Of a stretch of DNA of 64,000 bases, positions 18,007 through 27,073 are shown piece after piece. The stretch lies in assembly GCF_003725735.1 (NCBI RefSeq), contig NZ_RJTM01000107.1:44373-108372 (forward strand). The letters run 5' to 3'. Source of the DNA: Sinomicrobium pectinilyticum (GTDB lineage: Bacteria; Bacteroidota; Bacteroidia; Flavobacteriales; Flavobacteriaceae). The translations under genes were made by a program, and so were the position numbers. Under the pieces are notes generated by a model. The model saw nothing but the letters and a program-made list of their open reading frames with translations, had not been told where the DNA came from and did no database searches. How positions within the stretch are numbered: position 1 is the first letter of the stretch; the number at the start of each line of letters is the position of its first letter.

Positions 18007-18489
18007 TTATTTCGCCTTCTCCTGAACGATACCAACAGGCTCGTGATAAATGGGAAAATTACATGAATTCGCTATAAAACACAGTTCGGAAGCCTGGTGG
18101 TGCAGGGCATCCAGTTTATCTTTCATGGATTCCTCCCGTACCGTTACTTTCGGATGGAGAATTACCTTGGTAAAATGCCCGCCGCCATCTGCCGTTTCTT
18201 CCATAAAGCCTGTTGCCCCGTCCTCGTAGTCCGTAACGATTACCCCGGCCCGGGCACACATATGAAGGAAGGAGAGCATATGGCAGGATGATACCGCAGC
18301 TACAAGCAGTTCTTCCGGGTTGTGCCTGGTCTTATCTCCCCGGAAAGAAGGGTCTGAAGAACCCAGAATATCTGCTTTCCCATCCGTGGTGATGGTATGG
18401 TTACGGTCATAGGCCCGGTAATTACTGGTCCCGGTGCCTTTGTTTCCCGTCCATGTTACGACAAGTTTATATTCGTGTACTTTGCTCAT
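18007..18489 (-). CDS. OsmC family peroxiredoxin-like protein
   Basis: 160 residues with the two conserved OsmC/Ohr cysteines, in AAVSSCHMLSF (about residue 69) and IANSCNFP (about residue 143). It has the alpha/beta OsmC fold. Family members reduce organic or lipid hydroperoxides with thiol cofactors. It is the first gene of a two-gene operon with the FMN-binding protein. A TACTTTTG -7 element lies 64 nt upstream of its start. Confidence 0.9.
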   Translation of the reverse strand: MSKVHEYKLVVTWTGNKGTGTSNYRAYDRNHTITTDGKADILGSSDPSFRGDKTRHNPEELLVAAVSSCHMLSFLHMCARAGVIVTDYEDGATGFMEETADGGGHFTKVILHPKVTVREESMKDKLDALHHQASELCFIANSCNFPIYHEPVGIVQEKAK

Positions 18490-18552
18490 GGTTTTGCCCT
18501 TTAAAAGATGTTTTGGTTAAGGATTTTGATATCATATGTTGATTTATACAAG

Positions 18553-18560
18553 CAAAAGTA
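18553..18560 (-). promoter_or_regulatory. Probable -7 promoter element for the osmC operon
   Basis: Read on the minus strand this is TACTTTTG, matching the Bacteroidota -7 consensus TAnnTTTG. No good -33 TTTG is visible at the expected distance. That would fit a promoter depending on an activator bound at the adjacent repeats (18581-18615). Confidence 0.45.
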
Positions 18561-18580
18561 ATAGTTTTATGGGGTGTTTT

Positions 18581-18615
18581 AGTGGTCCGGTTTTAATATA
18601 TAAAGTAGTCCGGTT
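18581..18615. promoter_or_regulatory. Direct repeats, candidate operator of the MocR regulator
   Basis: AGTGGTCCGGTT (18581-18592) and AGTAGTCCGGTT (18604-18615) are direct repeats 23 bp apart; the second ends at the regulator's own ATG. MocR/PdxR proteins commonly bind such direct repeats. The AGTGGTC core resembles published PdxR sites as I remember them. The site lies between the divergent promoters and could control both transcripts. Confidence 0.55.
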
Positions 18616-20163
18616 ATGATTCCTTACAAAACGATTATACGATTAGATAAAAAAGCCTGTACACCATTGTACATTCAGTTGTGTAACCAGGTCATTCAAC
18701 TGATAAAGGGCGGGGTTTTACTTCCTTCCACGAAATTACCGGGAACGAGGTGGATGTCGGACACGCTTGACATTCACAGGAAAACCGTTATAGCTGCATA
18801 TGATGAATTAATGGCGCAGGGGTGGACCGAAGCCTGTCCGGCCAAAGGAACTTTTGTAAACAGTTCGCTTCCTATTATAGAACAAAGGGCTCTTCCGGAA
18901 ACAACATGGAAGGAGGAAGTACAAAAAGCTAAAAAGAAATCCGGTTTTCCGTTTGTGCACAGGGGGCATTTAAAAAGCAGGGATGCCGAATTTCCGGGAG
19001 AAGGTATTATAGCATTTAACGACGGGGTACCGGACAGCCGGATAGCTCCTATCGAGGAGATCGCCAGGGAATACAGGAATGTAGTGAAGAAATCATATAA
19101 CCGTAAACACCTTTCCTACGGATCGGTATACGGTAATATGGAATTGAGGGAAGCACTTGCCGATTATCTTAACGATACGAGAGGACTAAGTACCTCCCCG
19201 GAAAACATACTGATTACGCGGGGCAGTCAGATGGGAATCTACCTGTCCTCTCAATTATTGCTGACAGGTGGTGGAAATGTAGCAGTAGGGGAGACGAACT
19301 ACCGATCGGCAAATAAGGTATTTATCGAATCGGGGGGGACACTGAAACGGGTCAGGGTGGACGAATGCGGAATTGTGACCGATGATGTGGAACGACTGTG
19401 CAAGACGGAGAAAATCCGTGCCGTTTATGTTACTTCACATCATCATCATCCTACTACGGTTACCCTTTCCGCACATAGGAGGATGCACCTGCTGGAACTT
19501 TCCCAGAAATACAATTTTGCCATAATAGAAGACGACTACGATTATGATTTTCACTACAGCAATGCTCCGATATTACCCCTGGCCAGCAGTGATGCGGAAG
19601 GCAATGTAGTATACATCGGGGCTTTGTGTAAAATTGTGGCCCCCGCTATCCGGGTCGGGTATATGGTAGCTCCTGAGGACTTTACAGACGAGGCTGCACG
19701 GCTTCGTAGAGTTATAGACAGGCAGGGCGATCCGCTCCTGGAACTTACCCTGGCCCATATGATCCGTGATGGGGAAATACAGCGGCATAGTAAAAAAGCG
19801 CTGAAAGTGTACCATGAACGAAGAGACCTGTTCTGCTCCCTTTTACGTGAAAAACTGGGAGACTATTTTCATTTCGAGGTGCCGGAAGGAGGAATGGCCG
19901 TATGGGTAAAACTCCGGGGAGGGCTTAACTGGGATGAGGTAAAGGCAGAAGCAGCCAGGTACGGATTGAAACTGGGGGGCTATTGCGGAGATGAAGAAGA
20001 CGATATAGACCCGCCTTACCCGGGAATCCGCATGGGATTTGCAGCATTAAATCCAGATGAGATAAAAGAGGCCATTGCCAGGCTGGAAAACACTATGAAA
20101 GCATTCCGCCCTGAATATGAAACGGCCGATCCGGCATCCGGGACCACAGGGGTTGAGGTATAG
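18616..20163 (+). CDS. MocR/PdxR-type transcriptional regulator (GntR HTH + aminotransferase fold)
   Basis: 515 residues. The N-terminal GntR winged helix (about 15-85; LYIQLCNQVIQLIKGG, LDIHRKTVIAAYDEL) is followed by a fold-type-I aminotransferase domain. The PLP-binding lysine is probably in YIGALCKIVAPAIRVGY, and the cofactor aspartate/tyrosine region is IIEDDYDYDFHY. Such regulators sense PLP or a PLP adduct. It is divergent from the osmC/FMN-protein operon, and both probably share the direct-repeat operator. The HHHHP tract in the PLP domain is in the usual position of the substrate-side loop (SHHHHPTT). Confidence 0.93.
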   Translation: MIPYKTIIRLDKKACTPLYIQLCNQVIQLIKGGVLLPSTKLPGTRWMSDTLDIHRKTVIAAYDELMAQGWTEACPAKGTFVNSSLPIIEQRALPETTWKEEVQKAKKKSGFPFVHRGHLKSRDAEFPGEGIIAFNDGVPDSRIAPIEEIAREYRNVVKKSYNRKHLSYGSVYGNMELREALADYLNDTRGLSTSPENILITRGSQMGIYLSSQLLLTGGGNVAVGETNYRSANKVFIESGGTLKRVRVDECGIVTDDVERLCKTEKIRAVYVTSHHHHPTTVTLSAHRRMHLLELSQKYNFAIIEDDYDYDFHYSNAPILPLASSDAEGNVVYIGALCKIVAPAIRVGYMVAPEDFTDEAARLRRVIDRQGDPLLELTLAHMIRDGEIQRHSKKALKVYHERRDLFCSLLREKLGDYFHFEVPEGGMAVWVKLRGGLNWDEVKAEAARYGLKLGGYCGDEEDDIDPPYPGIRMGFAALNPDEIKEAIARLENTMKAFRPEYETADPASGTTGVEV

Positions 20164-20226
20164 TTTTCTCCTGGGCCCGTGACAAAGTTTCATTTTTTAG
20201 GGGAGTAATTGCCCCTTATAAGATAA

Positions 20227-20259
20227 AAAAGCGGGAGATTCGCCGAATCTCCCGCTTTT
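20227..20259. terminator. Bidirectional terminator between convergent genes
   Basis: A perfect 14-bp stem (AAAAGCGGGAGATT / AATCTCCCGCTTTT) with a 5-nt loop, flanked by A and T runs. It serves the MocR gene on the plus strand and the TonB-dependent receptor gene on the minus strand. Confidence 0.85.
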
Positions 20260-20295
20260 CATTATACAATATGAAGTATGTAAAACCGATGTATA

Positions 20296-22755
20296 TTATC
20301 CTTCAAAGCCCCCCATCTCATCATCGCCGTTATCTTCTCTTCCCTGTCCTTTTTCGCGCTCTTTTTTATTGGGCTGGTTGAAACGGTAGGTGAACGAAAG
20401 GGTAAACTGGCGTTCTCTCCACTGGTTTTCACTGTCAGAAGTAAAGACATCAGTAAAGGTATATGACCTCATTTTACGGCTGTTAAACAAGTCGCTTACG
20501 TTTAGGTTGATTGTGGCCTTGTCTTTAATAAGGTCTTTGCTGACAGCCATGTTAACTCCAAACATACCCTTTCTTTCAGAAATGGCAGTTTTAGAAGGTC
20601 CTCTGTAAAAGCCGGTGGTTTGCCATTGTATTTCGGCAGGTAAGGTAATGTTGGCACTTAACCTGGAAAACCAACTGGTATTTTCAGCACCGTAGTCTAT
20701 ACCGTTAAATTCTCCGTCGGTTTTAGATTTAAATATATTAAAACTGGTATTGAGCCTAACTTTTCTTGAAGGGTTGTACATGATGCTGAACTCACCTCCA
20801 AAACGATCCTCACTGGAAAGGTTAATGGGGATGGAACGAATAATAGCCACACCATCTTCAGTGGTCAAACCGGTATCTTCCTGGATAAATTCAAACGATT
20901 CGGTTTCATGTTGAAAATAGACCGAGGTGGAAAAGGTGAGGTTTTTCCATCTTTTTAAATAGCCCACATCAAAGGCATTAGAAAAGGCCGGGTTTAAATC
21001 CGGATTTCCCTGGGAAATGTTAGTACGGCTATCGCGGGAGGGAAACGGGTTGATGAACCAGCCCCTGGGGCGGTTAATACGGCGGTTATATCCCACAGAA
21101 AGGTCTTCTTCTTCGCCCAATTCATAAATTAGGTTTACAGTGGGGAAGAGACCGAGATAATTTTTGTCAAAATTGGGGTCGTAAGGGAGGTCGATAGCTG
21201 AATCTTCGCCTGTTACTTTTCCTTTTAAAATGGTATTCTCTAAACGCAGGCCCAATAAAAAGGACAGTTTTCCTGTTTTGTTGCCGTATTGTGTGTAAAG
21301 GGCGTGTACGTTTTCGGTGTAATCGAAAATATTGGTAAGCCCCAAGTTGGGCTCGTATTCTCCCGTTTCTAAATTGTATTGTTCCAGTGCATAATCCGTA
21401 ACTTCGTTTTCCATATTACTCCTGAAACCGGCTTCGAACTGAGCGTCGCCCATGGGCAATACATAATCGGCCTGAATAAGGTATTCATTTTGTTTTTCCT
21501 TTTGAAAAATCTGTTCCCTCGCCATTAAACCTTCGGTAGGATAAAACAAATTTTCCTCAATAAAGGTAGGACGGTCTTCTTTGTCATATGAGTATTGGAA
21601 GTCAGCGGTTAATTTGTGTCCTTCACTGTTAAAATTATTGATATAATTCACCGCAAACTGTATGCTGGTGTCTTTTTCCCCTTCCTCTTCTATCCTGGAG
21701 GTTTCGTTTACTGTTTCGTTATTAAGAAAACGTGAGGTAGTATTCTCTACAATGCTCTTGTCATCGCCCAATCTGCCAAAAACACTACCGGTAATAGAAG
21801 AGTTTTCGGTGAGGTAATATTCTATTCCCAGATTGGTATTAATACCCCTGTACCGGCGATCTCTGTCCCTGTCTTCCAAAGTGTGATCTACATCTACGCT
21901 ATCACCAAAATAACGGTTTTCATAAAAAGCATTCCCCGGAGATTTTCGGTAGTAGACACCTGTAGTGTTAAAGATGTTGAATTTTTTCCTCCTGTAATTA
22001 ATGTTGGCAGAAATGTTATGGTTTTCAGGTATCCCGGTCCTAAGGGAAACAGAACCGTTGAAGCCCAGTATTTCATCTTTTTTCAAGATGATGTTAAGAA
22101 TACCGGCAGTACCTTCGGCATCGTAGCGTGCCGACGGGCTTGTGATTACTTCTACGCTTTCAATGGCATCGGCAGGGAGTTGCTGAAAGATGTTGGTATC
22201 TCCAAAACCGGCCATGGCTGAAGGCTTCCCGTTTATAAGGATACGTACATTGTCATTACCACGAAGGGCGATGGTACCATCTACATCTACTGTTACCGAG
22301 GGTACATTGTCAAGCGCATCTGAAACGGAAGCCCCTTGTGTAGTAAGGTCTTTACCAATATTGTATATTTTTTTGTCCAGGCGCAGTTCCACAGTGGTTC
22401 GTTCCCCCACAACTTCCACTTCATCGAGTTGTGCGATGTCAAGAGACAGCGGGATGACCCCGAAATCTTTGGAACTTGTTATGGATTGGTTTTTAAGCGT
22501 AAAAGGGCGATATGAAATAAATTCTACACTTACATCGTAATTTCCGGGGCTTACCTTTACATTGAATTTTCCGTCCGCATCGGTCATACCCCCTGTAACC
22601 ACGTCCGGATTGTCCAGGCTTCGTAAAACGAGCGTGGCAAATTCCAGGGGATCTTTCGTCTCTTCATCTACAACCGTCCCCGTAAGGGTGACCGAATTCT
22701 GGGCAAAAGAGTATTGCAAAAGGAAAATACTCAGTAATAATAGGATTTTTTTCAT
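20296..22755 (-). CDS. TonB-dependent receptor, outer membrane beta-barrel family
   Basis: 819 residues. The signal peptide ends LLQYSFAQ. A carboxypeptidase-regulatory-like domain (about 22-105) is followed by a TonB plug (about 125-225; VSDALDNVPSVTVDVDGTIALRGNDNVRILING) and a long barrel of the outer-membrane-beta-barrel-3 type. The C-terminus has a charged tail (KKEREKGQGREDNGDDE). No SusD follows, so this is not a SusC but the generic flavobacterial receptor class whose substrate (metal chelate, peptide or small organic) is usually unknown. It is monocistronic: a terminator lies downstream and it is convergent with the MocR gene. Confidence 0.92.
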   Translation of the reverse strand: MKKILLLLSIFLLQYSFAQNSVTLTGTVVDEETKDPLEFATLVLRSLDNPDVVTGGMTDADGKFNVKVSPGNYDVSVEFISYRPFTLKNQSITSSKDFGVIPLSLDIAQLDEVEVVGERTTVELRLDKKIYNIGKDLTTQGASVSDALDNVPSVTVDVDGTIALRGNDNVRILINGKPSAMAGFGDTNIFQQLPADAIESVEVITSPSARYDAEGTAGILNIILKKDEILGFNGSVSLRTGIPENHNISANINYRRKKFNIFNTTGVYYRKSPGNAFYENRYFGDSVDVDHTLEDRDRDRRYRGINTNLGIEYYLTENSSITGSVFGRLGDDKSIVENTTSRFLNNETVNETSRIEEEGEKDTSIQFAVNYINNFNSEGHKLTADFQYSYDKEDRPTFIEENLFYPTEGLMAREQIFQKEKQNEYLIQADYVLPMGDAQFEAGFRSNMENEVTDYALEQYNLETGEYEPNLGLTNIFDYTENVHALYTQYGNKTGKLSFLLGLRLENTILKGKVTGEDSAIDLPYDPNFDKNYLGLFPTVNLIYELGEEEDLSVGYNRRINRPRGWFINPFPSRDSRTNISQGNPDLNPAFSNAFDVGYLKRWKNLTFSTSVYFQHETESFEFIQEDTGLTTEDGVAIIRSIPINLSSEDRFGGEFSIMYNPSRKVRLNTSFNIFKSKTDGEFNGIDYGAENTSWFSRLSANITLPAEIQWQTTGFYRGPSKTAISERKGMFGVNMAVSKDLIKDKATINLNVSDLFNSRKMRSYTFTDVFTSDSENQWRERQFTLSFTYRFNQPNKKEREKGQGREDNGDDEMGGFEG

Positions 22756-22904
22756 TATTGGGTGAGTTACTTTTTAAGGTTTTTTTAGTTAGATCGTAAA
22801 AGTAAGTCAAGGTTTAAGGGTATTTGGTTAAATGTTTGTTAAATGTAAAATTGCACATTTAAAACCTGCCAATGCCTTATTTTACTGGGGATCGGGCAAG
22901 AAAA

Positions 22905-22930
22905 AACCGCTGCGAATAAACACAGCGGTT
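22905..22930 (-). terminator. Terminator of pruA
   Basis: An AACCGCTG / CAGCGGTT stem with a 10-nt loop. On the minus strand it is followed by TTTTTT. It lies 36 bp beyond the pruA stop codon. Confidence 0.8.
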
Positions 22931-22965
22931 ATGGTATTGATTATGTGATTTTCAGATGATCGGGA

Positions 22966-24591
22966 CTAGCCCAGAAACGGGTATCGGTAGTCTTCCGGAG
23001 ACACAAAAGTTTCTTTGATAAGCCTGGGTGAAACCCAACGGAGAAGGTTGAGCATGGAACCGGCTTTGTCATTGGTTCCGGAAGCCCGTGCACCTCCGAA
23101 TGGCTGCTGACCTACAACGGCCCCGGTAGGTTTGTCATTGATATAAAAATTACCTGCACTGTTTTCCAGGGCCTTGGTAGCTTCGTCTACGGCATAGCGG
23201 TCATTGGAGAAAACGGCACCCGTGAGCCCATATTCGGATGTCGTATCTACAAGCTGCAGGGCTTCTGCCCATTTTTCGTCTTCATAAATGTAAACGGTAA
23301 CCACAGGCCCGAACAATTCCGTTGTCATGGTTTTGTATTTCGGGTTTGTCGTGAGGATGACAGTAGGCTGGATAAAATAGCCTTTGGATTTGTCGTAATT
23401 ACCTCCTATGACGATCTCTGCATCCTGATCGGCTTTTGCCTGGTCGATATAACTGGCCAGCTTATCAAAAGAACCTTCGTGGATTACTGCAGTGATGAAA
23501 TTATTCATATCTTCCGGAGACCCCATTTTAAAGGATTCCACATCGGCCTTCACGAAGTCGAGTACTTCCTGCGCTATGGATTTTGGAAGGTATACCCGGG
23601 ATGCTGCACTACACTTCTGCCCCTGGAATTCGAAAGCTCCCCTGGAAATGGCTGTAGCCACCTGTTTGGGCCTGGAATTGGGGTGAGCGATAATAAAGTC
23701 TTTTCCCCCGGTTTCTCCTACGATCCTCGGATACGTTTTGTAAGTATGTATGTTAGACCCTATTTTGGCCCATATGCTTTTGAATACATTGGTAGAGCCG
23801 GTAAAATGTATCCCGGTAAAATCCGGACTGGCCAGCACGGTATCGGTGATCATTACGGGATCGCCGTAAACTACGTTGATCACGCCGTCCGGTACCCCGG
23901 CTTCCTTAAATACGTCTACGATAACTTTGGCTGAGAATATCTGGCTGTCACTGGGTTTCCATACCACAACATTTCCCATCATGGCCGCACTGGCAGGAAG
24001 ATTTCCGGCAATAGCGGTAAAATTAAAAGGGGTAATGGCATAAACAAATCCTTCCAGCGGGCGATATTCCACACGGTTCCAGATACCTTCGGACGATTCC
24101 GGCTGGTCGTTGTATATCTGGGACATGTATTCTACATTGAACCTCAGGAAATCTATGATCTCACAAGCCGAATCTATCTCCGCCTGGTGGATATTCTTTG
24201 ATTGCCCTATCATGGTTGCCGCATTCATTTTGGCACGATAAGGTCCGGCTATAAGATCGGCGGCACGTAAAAATACGGCAGCACGTTGTTCCCATGTAAG
24301 GGCGGCCCATTTTTTCCTGGCCTCCAGGGCATCGGCGATAGCTTTTTCTATATGTGATTTTTCGGCGAGGTGATATTGCCCTATTACATGCTGATGATCA
24401 TGTGGCGGGGTGATAGACCTGGTGTTCCCGGTACGGATTTCTTCACTGCCTATGTACAGCGGAATATCTTCCGAACCGTTAAAGTAAGCTTTGTACTGAT
24501 TTAGAACCTCTTCTCTTTCCGGGTTCCCGGGGGCATATGACTTTACGGGTTCATTGACCGCCACAGGAACGTGAAAAAAACCTTTTCCCAT
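22966..24591 (-). CDS. pruA: L-glutamate gamma-semialdehyde dehydrogenase (1-pyrroline-5-carboxylate dehydrogenase)
   Basis: 541 residues, the size of the stand-alone type of P5C dehydrogenase. The NAD+-dependent aldehyde dehydrogenase landmarks are present: the general-base glutamate in IVGETGGKD and the catalytic cysteine in GQKCSAASR (about residue 327). Conserved segments such as WKPSDSQIFSA and the C-terminal GGARASGTNDKAG are characteristic of PruA/RocA. It oxidises glutamate-5-semialdehyde to glutamate, the second step of proline breakdown, in the cytosol. No proline dehydrogenase gene is in the window. It is monocistronic. Confidence 0.95.
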   Translation of the reverse strand: MGKGFFHVPVAVNEPVKSYAPGNPEREEVLNQYKAYFNGSEDIPLYIGSEEIRTGNTRSITPPHDHQHVIGQYHLAEKSHIEKAIADALEARKKWAALTWEQRAAVFLRAADLIAGPYRAKMNAATMIGQSKNIHQAEIDSACEIIDFLRFNVEYMSQIYNDQPESSEGIWNRVEYRPLEGFVYAITPFNFTAIAGNLPASAAMMGNVVVWKPSDSQIFSAKVIVDVFKEAGVPDGVINVVYGDPVMITDTVLASPDFTGIHFTGSTNVFKSIWAKIGSNIHTYKTYPRIVGETGGKDFIIAHPNSRPKQVATAISRGAFEFQGQKCSAASRVYLPKSIAQEVLDFVKADVESFKMGSPEDMNNFITAVIHEGSFDKLASYIDQAKADQDAEIVIGGNYDKSKGYFIQPTVILTTNPKYKTMTTELFGPVVTVYIYEDEKWAEALQLVDTTSEYGLTGAVFSNDRYAVDEATKALENSAGNFYINDKPTGAVVGQQPFGGARASGTNDKAGSMLNLLRWVSPRLIKETFVSPEDYRYPFLG

Positions 24592-24981
24592 TTCTCTGAT
24601 TAAATTTTAAGCGTTTAGTGTATCCTTTTAAATCCTGACCTCCGGTACAGGAATATTGTGTAAATGAACAATATGCGGTCAAAGGTAAGAAATACGAAAA
24701 GGTTTCGGGGGCATTTAACAAAGAATTTTTAGCTCAAAAAGGCAAGGCATCAGCGGCCGGAAAAACATGTGTCAATGTATGTTAAAAGATGGGGCTTTGT
24801 GGTAAACAGTACCGGAAGATCCCTGCTGAGGGACTAAAACTCTGCTTTCGGTAACACACCGGGATTATTACAGCATTTTAGTAATACGGAACACTCTACT
24901 TTGATTATCAGATTACTGTGTTGATCCGTACTGTCCGAATACTTCAATCTGTACCTTTTTTTGATAGGGATTTAGTCCGGG
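24592..24981. other. Intergenic region upstream of pruA
   Basis: About 390 bp without a supported gene. It contains a minus-strand TACCTTTG (24680-24687) that fits a pruA promoter -7 element. The rest (24730-24980) shows no open frame, RNA structure or repeat that I can defend. Confidence 0.5.
24680..24687 (-). promoter_or_regulatory. Probable -7 promoter element of pruA
   Basis: Minus-strand TACCTTTG matches TAnnTTTG, 89 nt upstream of the pruA start. A -33 partner at the standard spacing was not found. Confidence 0.4.
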
Positions 24982-25377
24982 TTATTTAAAATCCAGGCTG
25001 GCCGAATTTACGCAATATCTCACCCCGGTCTCCGTAGGCCCGTCATCGAAAATATGGCCCAGGTGCCCGCCGCAGTTGGCGCAGCGTATTTCGGTTCGGA
25101 TCATACCATGTGAAGTGTCTTTCAGGTATTCTATGCTTCCGTCTATGGCCTGGTCAAAGCTGGGCCAGCCACAGTTGCTCCGGAATTTATGTGCACTTTC
25201 AAACAAGGAGGTGTTACAGGCGGCACAGCAATACGTTCCATTTTCAAAATGCAGGTTGTACTTTCCCGAATGCGGAAATTCGGTGCCTCCCTGTCTCAGC
25301 ACCCAATAAGCTTCACGGGAGAGTTCGGCTTCCCATTCTTCTTCGGGTTTGGTTATGGGATAATCTTTGTCTGGCAT
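24982..25377 (-). CDS. msrB: Peptide-methionine (R)-S-oxide reductase
   Basis: 131 residues, a complete stand-alone MsrB domain. The zinc site is formed by two CxxC pairs, CAAC and CANC. The conserved GGHLGHIFDDGP loop and the catalytic cysteine in VRYCVNSASL follow. It repairs the R-epimer of methionine sulfoxide in proteins using thioredoxin. The lack of a signal peptide indicates the cytosol. Confidence 0.95.
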   Translation of the reverse strand: MPDKDYPITKPEEEWEAELSREAYWVLRQGGTEFPHSGKYNLHFENGTYCCAACNTSLFESAHKFRSNCGWPSFDQAIDGSIEYLKDTSHGMIRTEIRCANCGGHLGHIFDDGPTETGVRYCVNSASLDFK

Positions 25378-25558
25378 GGTAGTGGGTGGGATTGGAGTTT
25401 TTAATTTAGGGAGTGGGATTATTTATCCAATAGAAAAGGGCAATTATCCTGTTATTTTTGTGTACATGGATAATGCCCCTGTCTTTAAATTATAATTTTA
25501 AAATCTTGGTTCTTGTGATTCTTCTTGGAAAACTAAGGTTAATTGGATTATTATGACC

Positions 25559-26104
25559 TTAATTTTTAAGGTTTAATCGTTCTATCTTATCTATTTTAAG
25601 AGAATTCATAACCTCTTCCATATTGTTTTTATTTAAACCAGCTTCGGGGGCCCAGTCATTAGGTAGAATGATAAATCTAAAAATTTGATCTTGTGTGTAC
25701 CCTGCTTCCAGGTCAGAAATATTAAATTCACTGGTAATCCGGACTTCGGCATCCAGTTGAGCATGGGAAAAACCATATTGAAAAGATCTACCTTCCCCAT
25801 CATAAGCTGTTAATGGAAGTAATTCCCAGCCGTTTACGATGTTTCCTTCTACATCTCTTAGATCCCCATAACGATAAATAAGCAGACCATCCTGTTCTAA
25901 AATATCAAAATTTGTATATTCTTCCAATGCAAAGGGAGCACTATACAGATTAAATTCAGATTCATAAGCGAAATCTACGCCTTCAACCTCAAAAACCTGT
26001 CCCTGTAAACCATCCAATCCATCTTCACCGGGAGGTCCCTGATCTCCTTCACATGAAACAAAAACCAAGGTGCTGACTAATACTAATGCAAGAATTTTTT
26101 TCAT
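25559..26104 (-). CDS. Lipoprotein with collagen-like GXX segment, unknown function
   Basis: 181 residues. The lipoprotein signal is MKKILALVLVSTLVFVSC. Right after the cysteine is a short collagen-like run, GDQGPPGEDGLDGLQG (about residues 20-35). The remaining ~140 residues are beta-rich and I do not recognise them. Proteins with this layout are common in Flavobacteriia, with no defined role. The gene and its flanks (25,480-26,110) are visibly more AT-rich than the neighbouring msrB and hydrolase genes. It is 10 bp downstream of the alpha/beta hydrolase gene, so cotranscription is possible. Confidence 0.8.
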   Translation of the reverse strand: MKKILALVLVSTLVFVSCEGDQGPPGEDGLDGLQGQVFEVEGVDFAYESEFNLYSAPFALEEYTNFDILEQDGLLIYRYGDLRDVEGNIVNGWELLPLTAYDGEGRSFQYGFSHAQLDAEVRITSEFNISDLEAGYTQDQIFRFIILPNDWAPEAGLNKNNMEEVMNSLKIDKIERLNLKN

Positions 26105-26114
26105 CGCTTTTGTT

Positions 26115-26984
26115 TTAAATTTGGATAAAGGTAATAATTTTCTCTATCACCCGGGCATCTCCGAGGATTTTTCTGTGTCCGAGGCCTTTGGTGATCATCA
26201 GCTCGCCTTGACTCAGGTTTTGCAATATGTTTTGAGCGGCACTGACCGGTACGTCCTGGTCCTCTTCATCGTGAAGTATCAATACGGGAATATCTACTTC
26301 CCGTGCGGCTACACTGGCGGAGAGGTCGTTGATATCAAAACCTACACGTTTGTCAAACGAGGTTTTCAGGGCATGACCTATTTCTTCCTTTAACCCCAGG
26401 GCCTTTACAAAATCGACAGCGATATCGGATACCATGTCCCCGGCGCCTATGATCACCAGTTTACGGGTTTTAAGCCCTTTTTTTACGGCATTGAGGACGG
26501 TCATCCCTCCCAGGGAGTGCCCGATGGCGATATCGAAAGGGCCGTATTTCTCTTCCAGGAATAGTGCGGCATCAATAAATTCGGACATATTGGACGTTTT
26601 TCCTTCCGCTTTGCCATGCGCCGGGGCATCGAAACTTATTATGGCATATCCCGCTTTCCGGAGTGCATCGGCGATCTTTACGAGTTGTGTTCCCCTGCCG
26701 CTCCAACCGTGGACCAGGAGCGCTTTTTTGGTGCCGTTCCCGTATTCATAAACCATGATTTCCTTGTTGAGGACAGGGACGATTTCACGCGTTTGCTTAC
26801 TTTCCTCATCCATATGCTGTTCCCGTTTCGGGAGCCTGTATTTGAGAGGAGAAGTAAACAGTTTGGTGGCAAATTTTGTAGCAAGGGCAGGGGAGAGCGA
26901 TTGCAGGAATTTCCCGGTATATTTTATGGTACTCGGTATTTCTGCAGACTGCCGGTATCCGTTATTATTTGCTTTATTTTCCAT
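26115..26984 (-). CDS. Alpha/beta hydrolase
   Basis: 289 residues with an alpha/beta hydrolase core from about residue 85: oxyanion/HG region VHGWSGRGTQ, nucleophile elbow IGHSLGGMT (GxSxG), acid region LILHDEEDQDVPV and catalytic histidine GLGHRKIL. The ~75-residue N-terminal extension is basic (KFLQSLSPALATKFATKLF). The substrate cannot be inferred; members of this group are esterases or acyl hydrolases. Confidence 0.85.
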   Translation of the reverse strand: MENKANNNGYRQSAEIPSTIKYTGKFLQSLSPALATKFATKLFTSPLKYRLPKREQHMDEESKQTREIVPVLNKEIMVYEYGNGTKKALLVHGWSGRGTQLVKIADALRKAGYAIISFDAPAHGKAEGKTSNMSEFIDAALFLEEKYGPFDIAIGHSLGGMTVLNAVKKGLKTRKLVIIGAGDMVSDIAVDFVKALGLKEEIGHALKTSFDKRVGFDINDLSASVAAREVDIPVLILHDEEDQDVPVSAAQNILQNLSQGELMITKGLGHRKILGDARVIEKIITFIQI

Positions 26985-27073
26985 AAATAAGTGGTTACAG
27001 GATGCAAGTTAGCGTATTGTTTTCAGGATACCATATCATAGCGGGAGGTTTAACAATCCGTGTTGTCGGATGT

